64,000 nt of DNA from the NCBI RefSeq assembly GCF_000699445.3, contig NC_067199.1:36812902-36876901 (forward strand). The letters run 5' to 3'. Origin of the DNA: Schistosoma haematobium (lineage: Eukaryota; Platyhelminthes; Trematoda; Strigeidida; Schistosomatidae). Below are positions 1 to 11,467 of the stretch, piece by piece. Each line of letters begins with the position of its first letter. Positions within the stretch are counted from its first letter, which is position 1. The notes beneath the pieces were generated by a model. That model was not told the DNA's origin, did no database searches, and saw only the letters and a program-made list of their open reading frames with translations. The position numbers and the translations under genes were made by a program.

Positions 1-90
1 AGGCTGCTCGTGCTGACTGATGCGCCATTAGTTTAGCACAGGGACAATGTCATATAAGTCGGTGTTCTAATTGGTGACCTAGTTACGTGT
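1..90 (+). repeat. Fragment of interspersed repeat family R
   Basis: The first bases (AGGCTGCTCG, then TTAGTTTAGCACAG) match by eye the right ends of longer copies at 49540-49985 and 61600-62190. The long copies carry a TATA box, so the family may be an LTR or promoter-bearing repeat. This piece is cut by the window edge and runs into the following small ORF. Confidence 0.5.
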
Positions 91-131
91 GGTTTGATGG
101 GCTTAGGGCATAACAGAAAACATATTCCAAC

Positions 132-354
132 ATGGCCCAACAAGAGTGAGAGGAATGAGATTAGGAATTTTATCTTTGAACATTTAGTCGACTCTGATTA
201 CTCAACAAACCCACATGTTGATTTTAAAATTATTTATAAAATCCATCCAAATCTAGCAAGATTTCTTCATACCCAACCATTAAAAATAGAAGTACTCGAT
301 ATTTGGTTTGATTTTGAGACACTTGCCTATCAGAAATCAGATTCTAAAGAATAA
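132..354 (+). CDS. Unrecognised small ORF, possible terminal exon
   Basis: An open frame starts near 94 and ends with TAA at 352-354. A possible splice acceptor (GGGCATAACAG) lies just before 132; from there about 73 residues are encoded, rich in His, Lys, Asn and aromatic residues (for example IHPNLARFLHT). Its composition looks more protein-like than random AT-rich frames, but I recognise no family. The first part of the open frame overlaps repeat family R, so the ATG near 94 is doubtful. It could be the last exon of a plus-strand gene starting outside the window, or chance. Confidence 0.25.
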
Positions 355-481
355 TCAACGTATAAACCATTTCAAGATTTTACAAAAGTATATACATAAT
401 AGCATAGAGACTTGTACACGCCATTGCGAATTTCTTTCCGTGAAACTGTGAAAAATCCTAATAACACGAACACTTTCACGC

Positions 482-665
482 AAATGGAGCAGTGGCTTAG
501 TGCTCAGGGAGTTTAACTTCTGGTCACTAATTCCAGGTTCAAACCCCGCTCTGACTACTTCAGTCTGGGCAACCCGTTAGTATTATTGTGAATAGCCCTT
601 ACATTCATTGTGCCTCATACCCAAGTACCTGGTGAATGGATTAATTTGATTACCTAATCAGTTTG
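482..665 (+). repeat. tRNA-headed SINE-like repeat, second family
   Basis: The head resembles a Pol III internal promoter: an A-box-like GCAGTGGCTTAGTGCTC and, about 40 bp on, a B-box-like CCAGGTTCAAACC. The body (TATTATTGTGAATAGCCC ... CCCAAGTACCTGGTGAATGG) recurs in shortened, diverged form at 3215-3275. It differs from the hammerhead SINE family elsewhere in the window. Confidence 0.55.
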
Positions 666-827
666 TCCACAAGATGAAATCATAAAGACATTAATGAATA
701 AGCTAACTGGTTTTGTTGAAAGTAAAATAGACTCTTTAGACTATTTCGTGTTGGTACATGGCACTGTTACTCGACATTAACATACGAAAATGTAAGTTGA
801 ATAAATGAAAAAAACTGAACAACTTAC

Positions 828-3800
828 TTTCGCTAATAGCTGATTTTTAAACTCTAATTGTTCTAAAGCTGTAAGTAGCTTATTTTTGGTATCAGTATGC
901 AACAGAGTTTCATTTTCCAACTGAGATTTTAACATTTTATGTTGATCCATCAATGAATCATAATCTGTTTTGTAATTCTATTGTCAACAAAAGCACATAA
1001 ATGGAAGATATAATAATAATAATAATAATAAAGACTTAAATAAAAAAATTTCTCGGAAAAACAATCTATCCATGGACTAAATCAACTCCTAAAGTAGGCG
1101 AAAGCTCCATGAATAAAATTGTATTCAGTTTATCGAAAGGCTGATGAGTTAAATAAGTTCTGTATTACCTACTTCACTCGGCAGAACAAGAGGAATTAAC
1201 TAGTAACCATACTTCAGTTTAATTCTGCAAGTATACAGTATATTTTTCCTCTAAAACTACCGTTAGACGAATTACGGAGGTGAGAAATGAGAGTGTTTAC
1301 GCATTGTGCAAGTAGAAATTTCTAAAGAGTAATACAAAAAAACAACCAGAGTGACTGAACGTTTTTTGAGGTTAGTCTATTCTCCAGAAACCCGAAAATA
1401 AGCAACGGATATTTTTTAAACCCATGATTGATACAAAATGTGGGATTAATATATTATTTCTCGCAAATAAGCTCAAGGCTATTTCATAACTTTTGTAAGA
1501 AGTAAAAGTAGATTATATATTTGTGTAGATCACTCACACTTCGAATGACATTTATGTTGCGGGGATTATGGAAGTAGGAGAACCTTTTAACGTTATTTGG
1601 CTATGGACACATATCTAAATGAAACTGAAAATATCGATGGTTCTAGTTGCCGGAAGTTAATGTGTATATTTTTTTTCAATAACGTTTATACTCTATGGCA
1701 TCCTCGTTCAAGGATTAAATTGAGTCCAAATTGTGAATAAACCACAAATCAGGCATCTGTTTTTTAAATGTGAAATGGTCTATTATTTTCGGTTAATTTA
1801 TGAATACGACTGTTTCATGCAAGAACTACACGTTATTAGACAGTTCATTAAACTTATTAGTTCGGTAGAAAAATCTTTAAGCTTTCAAATCTTAGTACCC
1901 CACATAGGTTACAGTTTAAATCTACTTTGAAAACAGCTATTAGTGTAAAAATATAAAAGTCAGTATATATATATCATCCGTTTAACTTACGTTACATACG
2001 TCCAATTGATTTTGTAACTGAGATAGTTGAACATTTAATGACGCGATTTTATTACCCATTTCAGTCTCATTGGCTTTTGAACGCTCAAGTTGTTTAATTG
2101 TTTCATCTAGATCAGATGTGGATTTTTTCAACTGAATTTTAGCATTAGTTAATTCAAGTGAAGTTTTATTTAAATTTTGGCGCAATAATTCAACTTCGTT
2201 TGAAAAAACTTTTACATAGTCATCCATTTCATTCTGTACACAATTATGTGAAGTATGAAGATTAATTAAAGCAATAAGTACCATATTAATTTAAAGATAA
2301 ATTAAGCTATGAATAAAGACCAGGATTTATCCCCAACCAAAGCTGTTTGACTGTCGACAAGAGAGGATGTAAAGTAATTTGAAAGCTAGTTTCCGGTAGC
2401 AACAACTTTTACTGTGGACCAATTGTAACCGGAATGTAAAAAAATCACAAGAAAACTAACACAATTGGTTCAAGTTCAGCAGGGCACATGCAGTTAGCAT
2501 ACTAAGTGAAATTTCACATGAATTCGCCAATATAATATATATGAATCCCCAATATGAACCAAAAATTCATGAATACTGCATTCAACGCTAAGAAGTGAAC
2601 ATACATTACATCTTTAGTAATATCTCGTTCGCGATCAAAGTAAAAACTGAAATGAGACATTATCTTGTCGTACTTCTGTTCCCTTTACACTGTTGATAAA
2701 ATGATATCACAGCTCATGAACCGATCAGTTTTCCGGCAGCTAACTATTAAGTATTTAGAATAATTGAGGACAGAAAATTGCATTCAAATAATGACTCAAT
2801 ACATAGCTGCGAAATAGAATTAAATCTTATATTATTAGAATCTATCAACAAAAAATAGATCCTAAATTTAGGTTTGCTGAGGACCACAAAAGAATCCATC
2901 GAATCACATTCACTAATTGCCTGATTTTTCAAACTATATGTATATATAGTTCATTTTAATGCACGGATATAAAATATATCAGGGTACTGCTTTCAGTAGT
3001 ACTTCATTTTTGGATCTTAATGAAATGTTTATTTGACTACTAATATGAACAAAGGGAATATTTAGGAAAAGATATATCCTGTGTCAGTAAAATTTATAAT
3101 CACATTATCCAAACGTTCATGGTATCCAAAAAAACCCGGAAATAATATGTTTATTACTTTGACCAACCAGTAATTAGCAATTATATGCCTCATATAAGTA
3201 CTAAGGATTAGGCGAATGGGTACTATTATTAGCCCCAATATCCAAGTACCTAGTGAATGAGTAGATTTAAATTAAATTCGTATGTTAATTTCGGGGATGA
3301 AATCACGTGTTTTGGTAAGAAGGTGTACATATTACGCTTTACGTTTTATTCTCTAAAACCAATAGACTGCCTTAAAAACTGTAACGATGAAAAAGTGACT
3401 CAGAAAGTATCATAAGTGAATTAGATAAAAGTTACAGCTACCAGAAATTATACAAGGGATTTAACGACTGATGTGACTCGAAAATCAGGGAAGTTGGTGG
3501 AAAACAAATTATCAATTTTTTAGAAAATGGATAAACGCTTGCTCACTAAAATTTTCAACAACTGGAGTTATATTTCATCCCAAAGAAGCTTACTACATTA
3601 GTTTTTTAAAATGCTCAAACTGTGGATTGTGAAGTATATGATCAGTAAAGAAAACCGGTGCTTTTTGATATGTAAATATGACCAGACCGCTAGTTTCCGA
3701 GTAAACAGAAAATAAATATATTAACGAATATCCTAAGTTCACATACTAAGACAGTTGATAAGTCCTCACATTATTTAACATTGGATGCTATACAAAATAT

Positions 3801-4708
3801 GTCCTTTCCCACCTTTTTTAATATTTTTCTGAATATGCAGGACTTACTTTTAAAGAATTCGTTAAAAGGTCAATATGACCACTGAACTCTTTATTGAAGA
3901 TGTTTTTATGAAGATGTTCGATATAATTTGCGAAACGATCATTTAAATGCTGAAGTTCTTCTTTTTCTTCTAGTCGACTGATCACTAAGGAGTCAAAAGA
4001 TGAAGATCTTGGGGATTTAATTTCTTCACTTGACTCTGATGATTCGCCTTCTGGTACTGGGCGTTTCGGTAGAGCTTTACGTGCTTTACCTACTCACAAG
4101 AGAAAACAACACAACACTAAAATACAATTCAAGGTTTGACGGAAAAAAGTTACACAAATCCGTACGCACTTAAGGATTTTCATATTTTACTTATATCGGA
4201 TATTAAAATAAAACCTTAACCGACATTCTTAAAACCTGCAGGTTTTAAGGGTGTTCATGAACACATGATTTAGATAACGTATTACTAAATACATGAACCC
4301 CTTGGAAAAAAAAACAACCGAACACCTTAGCTCAACGAGGGTAATTACATTTACTAAGACAAACTAATGTATATGGGGTGTCATAATTCAGTTTTATAGT
4401 GACCAGGTAACTACTATTTCCCCTCAGTTTAAAGAATAAATACGGCCTGTTACCGCATAATAATCTTAATATACTTATCGCTTAGGCGTACGACCTACTG
4501 ACTACCTTACAAGGCTAAAACTTATTGAGGACTCAATAAACTTATCCTAACAGTTAGCTTGCTAGCAGGAGATTTGAGTCTCTTCCAATCTTTTCACAAC
4601 CATTACAAAATAATTAATCTACAAATAACCGCAAGTTAAACGTCTCCCTCTTATCATCTTAGGAATATCAACTTGATAAAGAAACTCACCAGTTCTTGTG
4701 TTCAACAT
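828..4708 (-). CDS. Nuclear lamin (intermediate filament), 5' part, four exons
   Basis: Lamins form the fibrous layer under the inner nuclear membrane. I place coding exons at 4690-4708, 3848-4089, 1991-2233 and 828-977, all on the minus strand, with GT...AG borders and matching phases (1, 0, 0, 0). The start is the only in-frame ATG of the first exon (4706-4708), downstream of an in-frame stop. A head of about 50 residues carries an SP site (KSPRSSS) of the kind phosphorylated by CDK1 in lamins. The rod opens with the coil 1A signature (SRLEEKEELQHLNDRFANYI), close to the RLQEKEEL.ELNDR of animal lamins. The next two exons are heptad-rich coiled coil, consistent with coil 1B. The last exon ends at a GTAAGT donor, so coil 2 and the Ig-like tail lie left of the window. 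Another intermediate filament is less likely, because the coil 1A match and the head SP site fit lamin best. Confidence 0.75.
978..1990 (-). other. Lamin intron 3 with an AAT microsatellite
   Basis: This intron lies between the acceptor at 978-979 and the donor at 1985-1990. It holds a short (AAT)n run at about 1011-1031. No exon or mobile element was recognised. Confidence 0.55.
2234..3847 (-). other. Lamin intron 2
   Basis: Bounded by an acceptor (CTGTACA on the plus strand at 2234-2240) and a GTAAGT donor at 3842-3847. It contains a diverged fragment of the second SINE-like family at about 3215-3275. No exon was recognised. Confidence 0.55.
3215..3275 (+). repeat. Fragment of the second SINE-like family
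   Basis: The stretch GTACTATTATTAGCCCC ... CCAAGTACCTAGTGAATG matches the body of the repeat at 482-665 with several substitutions. The tRNA-like head is absent. Confidence 0.5.
4228..4264. repeat. Two adjacent perfect palindromes in a lamin intron
   Basis: Positions 4228-4249 form a perfect 22-bp palindrome centred on CCTGCAGG. One base later, 4251-4264 is a perfect 14-bp palindrome (GTGTTCATGAACAC). Both can fold into hairpins or serve as dyad-symmetric protein sites. They lie in lamin intron 1, about 450 bp downstream of the lamin start codon in transcription order. Confidence 0.85.
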
Positions 4709-5435
4709 ATTCCCTACAATTTTAGCGACTGGTGGCGCAGAGTTTAAACTGTGGCCAAACACATCTCTTTCAATATATTTTTAACAAGCTAGTACAAACA
4801 AATTGCCATTTCGAGTTTGCGTTTTGATGGTGTGAGACGCCTACAAAACGTTATTGCCACTTAGTTAGACGATTTCACAGGGTCTTTCTAGGCAGGAAGA
4901 TTTCTTGATAACCGTTTTTCCTGATGATTCGGAGCTGTAAAAAGCCGTTTCCAGCACTTACAAGATATTTAACTCGACTTCGTAGTATGCGAACAACAGT
5001 GAAATAACTTGCCGTTCTTCAAAGCGTGAATCACACGTAAAGTAGACATGAGAAACAAATAATTTCACTCTAGGGGTATCATTGTCCAATGAGGATTTGT
5101 GTTTCTCGCTCCCGCACGGTCACGTACTCATTGTGACGAAAAGGTCTCTATAGAAAATCTGACGCTTGTACCCTGAAATTGTTTATCTAGCCAACTTGAT
5201 ATTACAGGTTTCCATTCATTTTTCAGATATTATTTGTAGTGTAGTGTTTCTTCCACTCCGTCGACCAGAATATTCTGTAATTTATTTAGAAGCAAACAAC
5301 GAAATCAGTTGAAACCTTCATCTTTGAGCCTTACCAATAACATTTTACATTGCTGTATCTCCATACTTCGAAATACAGGTGCCTCAAAATGATTTTTTAA
5401 TGATCTGTGATATTACGAACACACCTGAATTCTCA
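4709..5435. other. 5' flank of the lamin gene
   Basis: No gene is recognised. On the minus strand the stretch lies between the stop of the 5436-5641 exon and the lamin start, so it must hold the 3' UTR of the first gene and the lamin promoter or 5' UTR. A possible acceptor (GAAAG before AGATGTG) at 4767-4768 may define a 5' UTR exon or a trans-splice site for lamin. Confidence 0.4.
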
Positions 5436-5641
5436 TTAAGTGAAGCATACACCCAAAACAACAATATAAATAATGGATAGCCCTAGAAAAACAATAGCGG
5501 CCACGTCTATTTTCTTTGAATTGCTATCCATACCACTCGTATTTGTAAATGGGTCGTGAACTTCGGAACATTGCATTTGCGATGTGCCGTGAAGTTTCCA
5601 TTTTGTATATGGATAATTTAACAATTGTAAATCATGATGTC
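5436..5641 (-). CDS. Terminal exon of an unrecognised single-pass membrane protein
   Basis: A pyrimidine-rich acceptor (TTTCTCTCTCAG) precedes 5641, and the frame closes at 5436. The segment encodes about 67 residues: a polar stretch with SEVHDPFTNTSG, then a basic SKKIDV, then one strongly hydrophobic segment (AAIVFLGLSIIYIVVLGVCF) immediately before the stop. This suggests a C-terminal transmembrane anchor or the last helix of a larger protein. An in-frame Met inside the exon would give a 31-residue peptide, but the good acceptor argues for a spliced terminal exon. Earlier exons should lie at higher coordinates; none is certain, though 5700-5830 and 6750-6880 on the minus strand have short open stretches. 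The family is unknown to me. Confidence 0.4.
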
Positions 5642-7085
5642 CTGAGAGAGAAACACATTTTTAAAACACTGACTTAGCGTTTCGAGTACTTCTCAAAAAA
5701 ACGGCAGAAGTCAGCTCGCTATTACTGAAGACATTAACCGATCTATAATCCTCAGAGTCACTCGTTCTTACGCAGCTTGTCACTTCAACTGGCTCACAAG
5801 CTACCGTCGCCAGTATATTTCAGATTACATGCCATGCAAGTCCTTTAAAAGACAAACTCCCCTGAGATCGGAACTCTGTCGAGATACGCTAAGCACGGGT
5901 CGAAGTATACCACAAAAACAGAATCCCACAGTATCTTAACTGACATAAAGCAGGAGGCTAATGTTTCAGCGGTGAATTCACTATTAGTTTATTACCAACC
6001 TTACTAATAACACTAATTGAACAACTCAGTTTAGTTTAAACACTTAACGTAATTTAAGGCTAGACACTTTTTCACCCACTGATCTCATGTCAATCTACCT
6101 ATAGAACTGTTTACTTTTCTAGGGGACTCAATGAACTCCTGAAACTCTGAATTAGGCTTTTTTGTAGACACACCTTATGACTGCTATCCACCTAATAAGC
6201 TGGATAATCAAAGATAAATAAGCCGGTAGCGAATTAGCACTCATTGATATGACACGTGAGAAATGTACGAAAATACAATTCCTCGATAGTTTTTTCAGGT
6301 CTATGGGACCAATAATACTACAGAACTAAAAAAAAATCAGACTACTAAATAAACCCTATAAAACCACGTCATAATTGCTTGTCAATAGAAAAAGGCTTTT
6401 CTGCCCATCATAAACAACTATCTACCATAAAAAGAGAGGGTAAGTTTGTTCAGGTTTCTTAAAAGATTACCGATAAAATTACGAAATAATAATTGCATAG
6501 GTGCCAAAGCAACACAGAAAAATCACTTACTGATATCAGTGAGCATAACTAAAGCTAGGAAGTGAAATTTCCAATCTTCATGGATACATAAAATTATCCA
6601 AACAAAACAAGAAATCGGTCACTCAATTTAGCAGCGGAGAAAATTCAGGGTCAAGTGAAGCAAAGACTATCATAGTTGGCAGAATTTTGATGCGATTAAG
6701 TGGACACGAATGGACCGAAATGATATTAATCTTGGATCAACGCCAAAGTTAGACCTTTTCGAATTTAGATTGACACTGGCAATAAAATTCACCAGCGGTA
6801 GTATCGGAATAAAATAAGACTGAAAATAGAATATCCGGCGATTTCGTTGTAGTGAAGTAAATCCGGAACTTCGCTGTATTGAAACGGATTTAAACAGCAC
6901 TGTGACAGTTACTAGGTTTTTTCCCACATATTTGTGTATCGATATGGTAACGGAAGAGGATAAAATAATAGATAGATTGGTTGGTTGATTGATAGAATGA
7001 TTGACGGGATGTTTGATCGACTGATTGACGGGTAAATGGACAGATAAACAAATAAAAGAATATCCGAAGGACTCCTATGAAAGGC
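5642..7085. other. No certain gene; weak minus-strand exon candidates
   Basis: Minus-strand open stretches occur near 5700-5830 and 6750-6880 but lack convincing splice borders. At about 6968-7050 there is a degenerate run of GATT/GATTGA units. Nothing else is recognised. Confidence 0.35.
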
Positions 7086-7186
7086 ATCCTACAGGGCTTC
7101 GGAAACGTCGCTAAGCTCTGACTAAATCATCCATTAGGCTGAACCGTTTCCACATTAAACGAAAAGTCATGTTGGACCCGTTTATC

Positions 7187-7262
7187 AAGTATCATGGAGG
7201 TTAAGGATAACCGAAACGCGTTGACTAATTGCGCGCTATGAACTGAGCCATGTGGTAGTGGT
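7187..7262 (+). repeat. Copy 1 of a diverged repeat pair
   Basis: The segment TAAGGATAACCGAAACGCG ... CCATGTGGTAGTGGTGCTC aligns by eye at roughly 70% with 8093-8169 and is more GC-rich than its surroundings. The family is not recognised. Confidence 0.45.
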
Positions 7263-7902
7263 GCTCAAACTACACTTACGAATAATTTTCTTCTAAGTTC
7301 ACGATGCTCTTGACACTCTTGGCTTTTTATGTTCTTTTCAATATTTTTCTTTTCACTGATCATACAAACAAGCAGCACTCACCGTTTTATCATCTTTTAG
7401 AGACTTCATCATGCCACCTTTGCTGTCAATTTGTAGCCTTCGACCCTTACTGACTGTAACAGCAGTCATCCACTCTTCAAACTCTGACTACAAGTTGACT
7501 AATAGCTTCGCACAACGAAATCACGACCACTCTTCACGGTTATACTTCTGTACTTACGGTTACTCCGTTAAATATAGATGTAACTAGAAGCTGTGAACGA
7601 TACTGTCCGACATTCAACTTTAAATCAATGGCAGTATAGACATCGGCATCGATTGATAATACACTTATCCTACTGTCGCTATAGCATCATTACCCTTGAG
7701 GCAAACTTAACGTTTCTCATCGGAGGAACTCAATTACTTGTCAGAGCTATATGTTTCAGCGCGACTTGATAGAACAATAGGACGTTATGTTTTCATTAAT
7801 TCTATGGTTAATCGCTTTAAGTTCAACCAACGTCCTACTAATATATCATTACTCGTTGTTTTCCTGATCAGTTTCTGCCACCTATTTTCCGTTTGTCTTA
7901 CA

Positions 7903-7998
7903 GCTTGGCAATACCCAGAGGATTCATATTATTCGTTTGGCACTTTCCAGGGCGCGACTACTCCCAACGTGTTTGGTACCGATTCAAAAGACCGTTGA
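7903..7998 (+). CDS. Weak candidate exon, unrecognised
   Basis: A good-looking acceptor (GTTTGTCTTACAG) precedes a short open frame with an aromatic-rich, non-repetitive sequence (WQYPEDSYYSFGTFQGATT) that ends at TGA 7996-7998. No neighbouring exon supports it and it sits between two copies of a repeat. It may be a last exon, a retroelement remnant or chance. Confidence 0.2.
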   Translation, partial: AWQYPEDSYYSFGTFQGATTPNVFGTDSKDR

Positions 7999-8092
7999 AT
8001 CTGGTGGTGGAGTACTGTAGGGTCAGTGAAATTCAACTGTGCTCTAGCCAAATAATCCGGCAGTTGGGTCATTGAATATCAAACAAATCATC

Positions 8093-8169
8093 GATCCTCG
8101 TCGACGTCAAGGACAACCGACGTGCATCAGTTAATCGTATGACATGGACTGGCCCATACGGCGGTGGTC
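8093..8169 (+). repeat. Copy 2 of a diverged repeat pair
   Basis: The segment CAAGGACAACCGACGTGC ... CCCATACGGCGGTGGTC corresponds to 7187-7262, with mostly transition differences. The same spacing of conserved blocks suggests a common origin. Confidence 0.45.
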
Positions 8170-9925
8170 TTACTTTCGCTTGTATCTACTTTAACTAATA
8201 TATTTCTGTAATAAAGTCCTCTGTGTTGTACTGTCTTCAAAGCATCTATAGTACCTTGGTACGTCAGTGGGGTAGCAAATGTAAGGTGCTGACTACGAGT
8301 TGTGACTTCGACGTTAGCTAGGTCGTCACATCACCCCCGTCTAATTCGAGTAGGCCTCCGATCATTCGACATAGATCATCTACGTTGGTGATCTACATTA
8401 TAAAGAGGAACCTAGAATACTACAAATTTCTTCATATTTGGGAGATTTGAACATGTATAGTTTCTAACACAAAATGATTGAAAAGGTATGTAATTTACAG
8501 AAAAACATGACAGAAACATTTTATTACAACAACATACTTATATAAGGATGATTGAAAATGACAGCTTAATGGTGGGAAATATTTATGCGAGATAACGGTC
8601 AACGCCATTTGGTTTGTCAATCAAATGTATTTACGTCTCTATGGATGTATCTCTCCTGAAAATAATCATAACAAGAATCAATTCTTCACAAATTGTTTTG
8701 AATCCATCTTCGATTCTTAAAAGAGAAATTCAATCACAGCTATCATCAGCTATCAAACCATTCATTTCTCTCATACCGACAGTTTCAGGACTGCTTTCAT
8801 TTGCGTCGATCCCACGCTGACTCCATAGAACCTAGAGAACAAGTTGTAGTCAAAAGGGTATGAAAAAATTATTAAGTGAGATTTAGTGGCACCGTAAGCT
8901 TGTATTCATACACCAAAAAGTTTATTTTCTGTCACACTTCAAATAACCTTAACCGGACCATAAAAGGTTCCTTGATTTGGTGATTAGGTTCATCCAGTAG
9001 GTCGGACCAACTTACATAACCATTGTTCTCCCAAGTCAGCTCAGAACAGACATATGGGTTTTAGGGATCGACGACCAGAAAAATAGCATCTGAAATTTAA
9101 GTCTAAAGCCCTGAAGAGTTCTGATTGTAGTATGGAGTTTTCGACAGGAAGTCAAAAACTCTCAGAAAGCTGATTTCCAACCTATGAATTAAGGATTTGG
9201 AATGATCTTTGATAAGCATTGTGGATCTTCTGTATTATGTAATTCAGTTGTCTAAATAAGAATTTAGACTAAATGGCACTTAAGTCAACAGAAGATTGAT
9301 AAACACCGCTTAGTATACTACCGCAGACTGCAGTCCGAATGATAAATTCTACGAAATTCTCTCTTTTCTCTTCTTAAATTCTAGGCACTGAAAAAAGTGG
9401 TGAATCAGGGTGAGTGAGATCTAGGAACAACCGAAAGAAGACAACTCACTAGTTCATTAAGAAGTAGGTTGTTGATAATTCATGTAGAATGGTGTAGACA
9501 CTGTGATTAGAATCTACAATATAATCGGTATTCTACTTCAGATTATTATCAACAGTAAAACTGTGGTCATTCAACCGACAAGAAAGCACAACTCAGTAAT
9601 ATTTGGTTAAGACTATTAGAACAGAACATCTTAAAATTCCTTCTAGTCAATAACGTCCAATTAATGAACACAAGACAAATTATTCCTACATATATGTGAT
9701 AATCTTGTTTTATGCAATTTGGTTTGAAATATAGGGATATTACTCAGCAGAAGGTGTACAACTACAGCCATTTATTATCGTAATAACACTTCACACTTCG
9801 TTGAATATGTAAAATATTTCCTGAAAAATTTATGAAATCTAGAAGCATTTTTAAGAGCGAGGTATTTTCAAGAAAAAAGGTTCATTAATAATCATTAAAG
9901 TTCCAATTATTTATGAAAATTGACT
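8170..9925. other. No gene recognised
   Basis: AT-rich sequence with scattered GC-richer patches near 8270-8400 and 8940-9100 that may be old repeats. No supported ORF, RNA gene or intact repeat was found. Confidence 0.4.
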
Positions 9926-9976
9926 TCACATGTATTGCGATACACAAAACTCATGCCCGTAAATAAACAAACTCAC

Positions 9977-10110
9977 ACTGTCAATGGCGATAATTCCACG
10001 AAAACGGACTAGTTTTAAACATAGTTCGTAATAATTACTGTAGTTTTGTTTATCAGCATCGATTAAAGCAAAGTCGAATGTTTCACGCTCTCCATCATCA
10101 ATCCACTTCT
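9977..10110 (-). CDS. O-methyltransferase-like exon (class I, SAM-dependent)
   Basis: This 134-bp exon is bounded by an acceptor (TGTCACCAG before 10110) and a GTGAGT donor at 9976. It encodes FDFALIDADKQNYSNYYE and then LCLKLVRFRGIIAID, a close match to the metal-binding block of the caffeoyl-CoA/COMTD1 type (FDFAFIDADK..Y..YYE..L.LLRPGG....D). The DADK Asp residues bind the divalent metal in this family. The Gly-Gly of the usual RPGG is RG here. It fits with the motif I exon near 13014-13072 upstream on the same strand. The exon between them and the C-terminal exons were not found, so the gene may have long introns or be a decayed copy. Confidence 0.5.
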
Positions 10111-10953
10111 CTGGTGACACAACAGTTTAATTAGAATAAAAAAGTTCAGTTACGAAATCAATAAACAGTTTACGACAAACCTGTCATCAAACTGAACGTA
10201 CTTACATCCAACTGTTATCGAATACTAACTGAATAAATATATTTGTTCAACATCATCAGTAAAACGGTTTTCATTGACTAGAAGAAAAATCAGATCGGAC
10301 AATGTAGACGTACCATCCATCTACTTACAGAATCGTAGTATTCAAACCAACCTCCGGACATACTTCTAACTTGTCAAGATACATATATATTTAGTGATTG
10401 CAGGTAAAATATCATGACAACTGAATGTGGGGATGAATGAATACAAAATTTGCTTAAAGCACACTCATAATTCCTATGATCATATAAAAATGCTCACAAA
10501 CAAATCAGTGAAAGCATTACACTCAATACAGTCGGATCATACAACTAATTTCAATGACACAAGAATCTTACAAATAGGTTTCGATTCCTACAAAGAAAGA
10601 CTAACTATCGAATCCCCATACATATGGACAAATCCAAATAATATTAATAGGAGAGATAGATTACAATTAGCTGTCTCATGCCAAATAATAATTAATAAGT
10701 AAATCTGAACTCCTTATTCCATTTAATATATCACTGATTATCTGAATAACAACTCGACTGTTCTAATCACTTGTCTTACGTGGATATGATCAACGATCAA
10801 ACGAAACAGCAAAATGACACAAACATTAGTCCATTCATTCTAGTTCTGTATATTTATCTTCAATTTATGCATGCTTTGACAAATTTGACTCATATCATAC
10901 ATAAAACTTGCATATTTTTCTCCAAAAAAATTAACCGATCAGAGGCGATAGAT
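10111..10953. other. No gene recognised; one long uncertain plus-strand frame
   Basis: An open plus-strand frame of 91 codons runs at 10427-10702. It is rich in Asn, Ile and Lys and shows no domain I recognise or supporting splice signals. It lies inside the presumed intron of the O-methyltransferase-like gene. Confidence 0.3.
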
Positions 10954-11308
10954 TGTAGTGACCTACTTTTATCAAGAGAACGCGATTGGTGTAATGGAAA
11001 CAATTATTATTATAACCAATTGTACCAGTGATTGTTTTACTGTACTTGTTTGTTTAACTATACCAAGAATATACATTCTTCCGTTGATTGTGCCTTAGTA
11101 CGAATTCGGTTATGCTCAGTAGCCACACTTGTAGCCTGGCACGATCTCGGTATTCTTTCGATACCACGAGATCGCCAACAAATACATCTCGACTACAACC
11201 ATCAACTGCCTTCTGATATTTGGCCTACGGGGGATCTTATTGGTTAACTGGCACGTAGTTTTCCTGTAGTGGTGATCATAATCAACTGCGACTCAACGCC
11301 ACACTACA
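10954..11308 (+). repeat. Solo LTR, family A (355 bp)
   Basis: The element starts TGTAGTGACC and ends CCACACTACA, which are inverted-repeat ends of LTR type. It is nearly identical, in opposite orientation, to 23111-23465, and more diverged from 26839-27194 and 56019-56375. The 4-bp flanks (AGAT before, AGGT after) differ by one base. No internal retroelement coding is next to it. The plus/minus label is arbitrary. Confidence 0.75.
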
Positions 11309-11337
11309 AGGTAATCAGTGACATTTCTCAGTATGGG

Positions 11338-11458
11338 GTTGTGGAGGTTGTTAAGTTTTTGATTGAGATAATGAATCAATTGATGTTAAACCACCCACCA
11401 TCGAAAACTCGGGAGCACTGAACGGCCGTTTCGTTCTAGTATGGGAATCCTAATACTG
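11338..11458 (-). repeat. Hammerhead SINE (SM-alpha type), 5'-truncated, minus strand
   Basis: Read on the minus strand, it begins in a degraded ribozyme region (CCCATACTAGAACGAAACGG), continues CCGTTCAGTGCTCCCG and ends in the family tail. The CUGANGA box is mutated, so ribozyme activity is unlikely. It lies head-to-head with the next copy. Confidence 0.65.
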
Positions 11459-11467
11459 TTAATCACC

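Noticed and set aside
10771..11247. Open frames at 10771-11031 and 11032-11247, and similar ones at 23172-23387, 26905-27216 and 56093-56410
   Set aside because: They are read through copies of the family A solo LTR; their similarity to each other is explained by the repeat.
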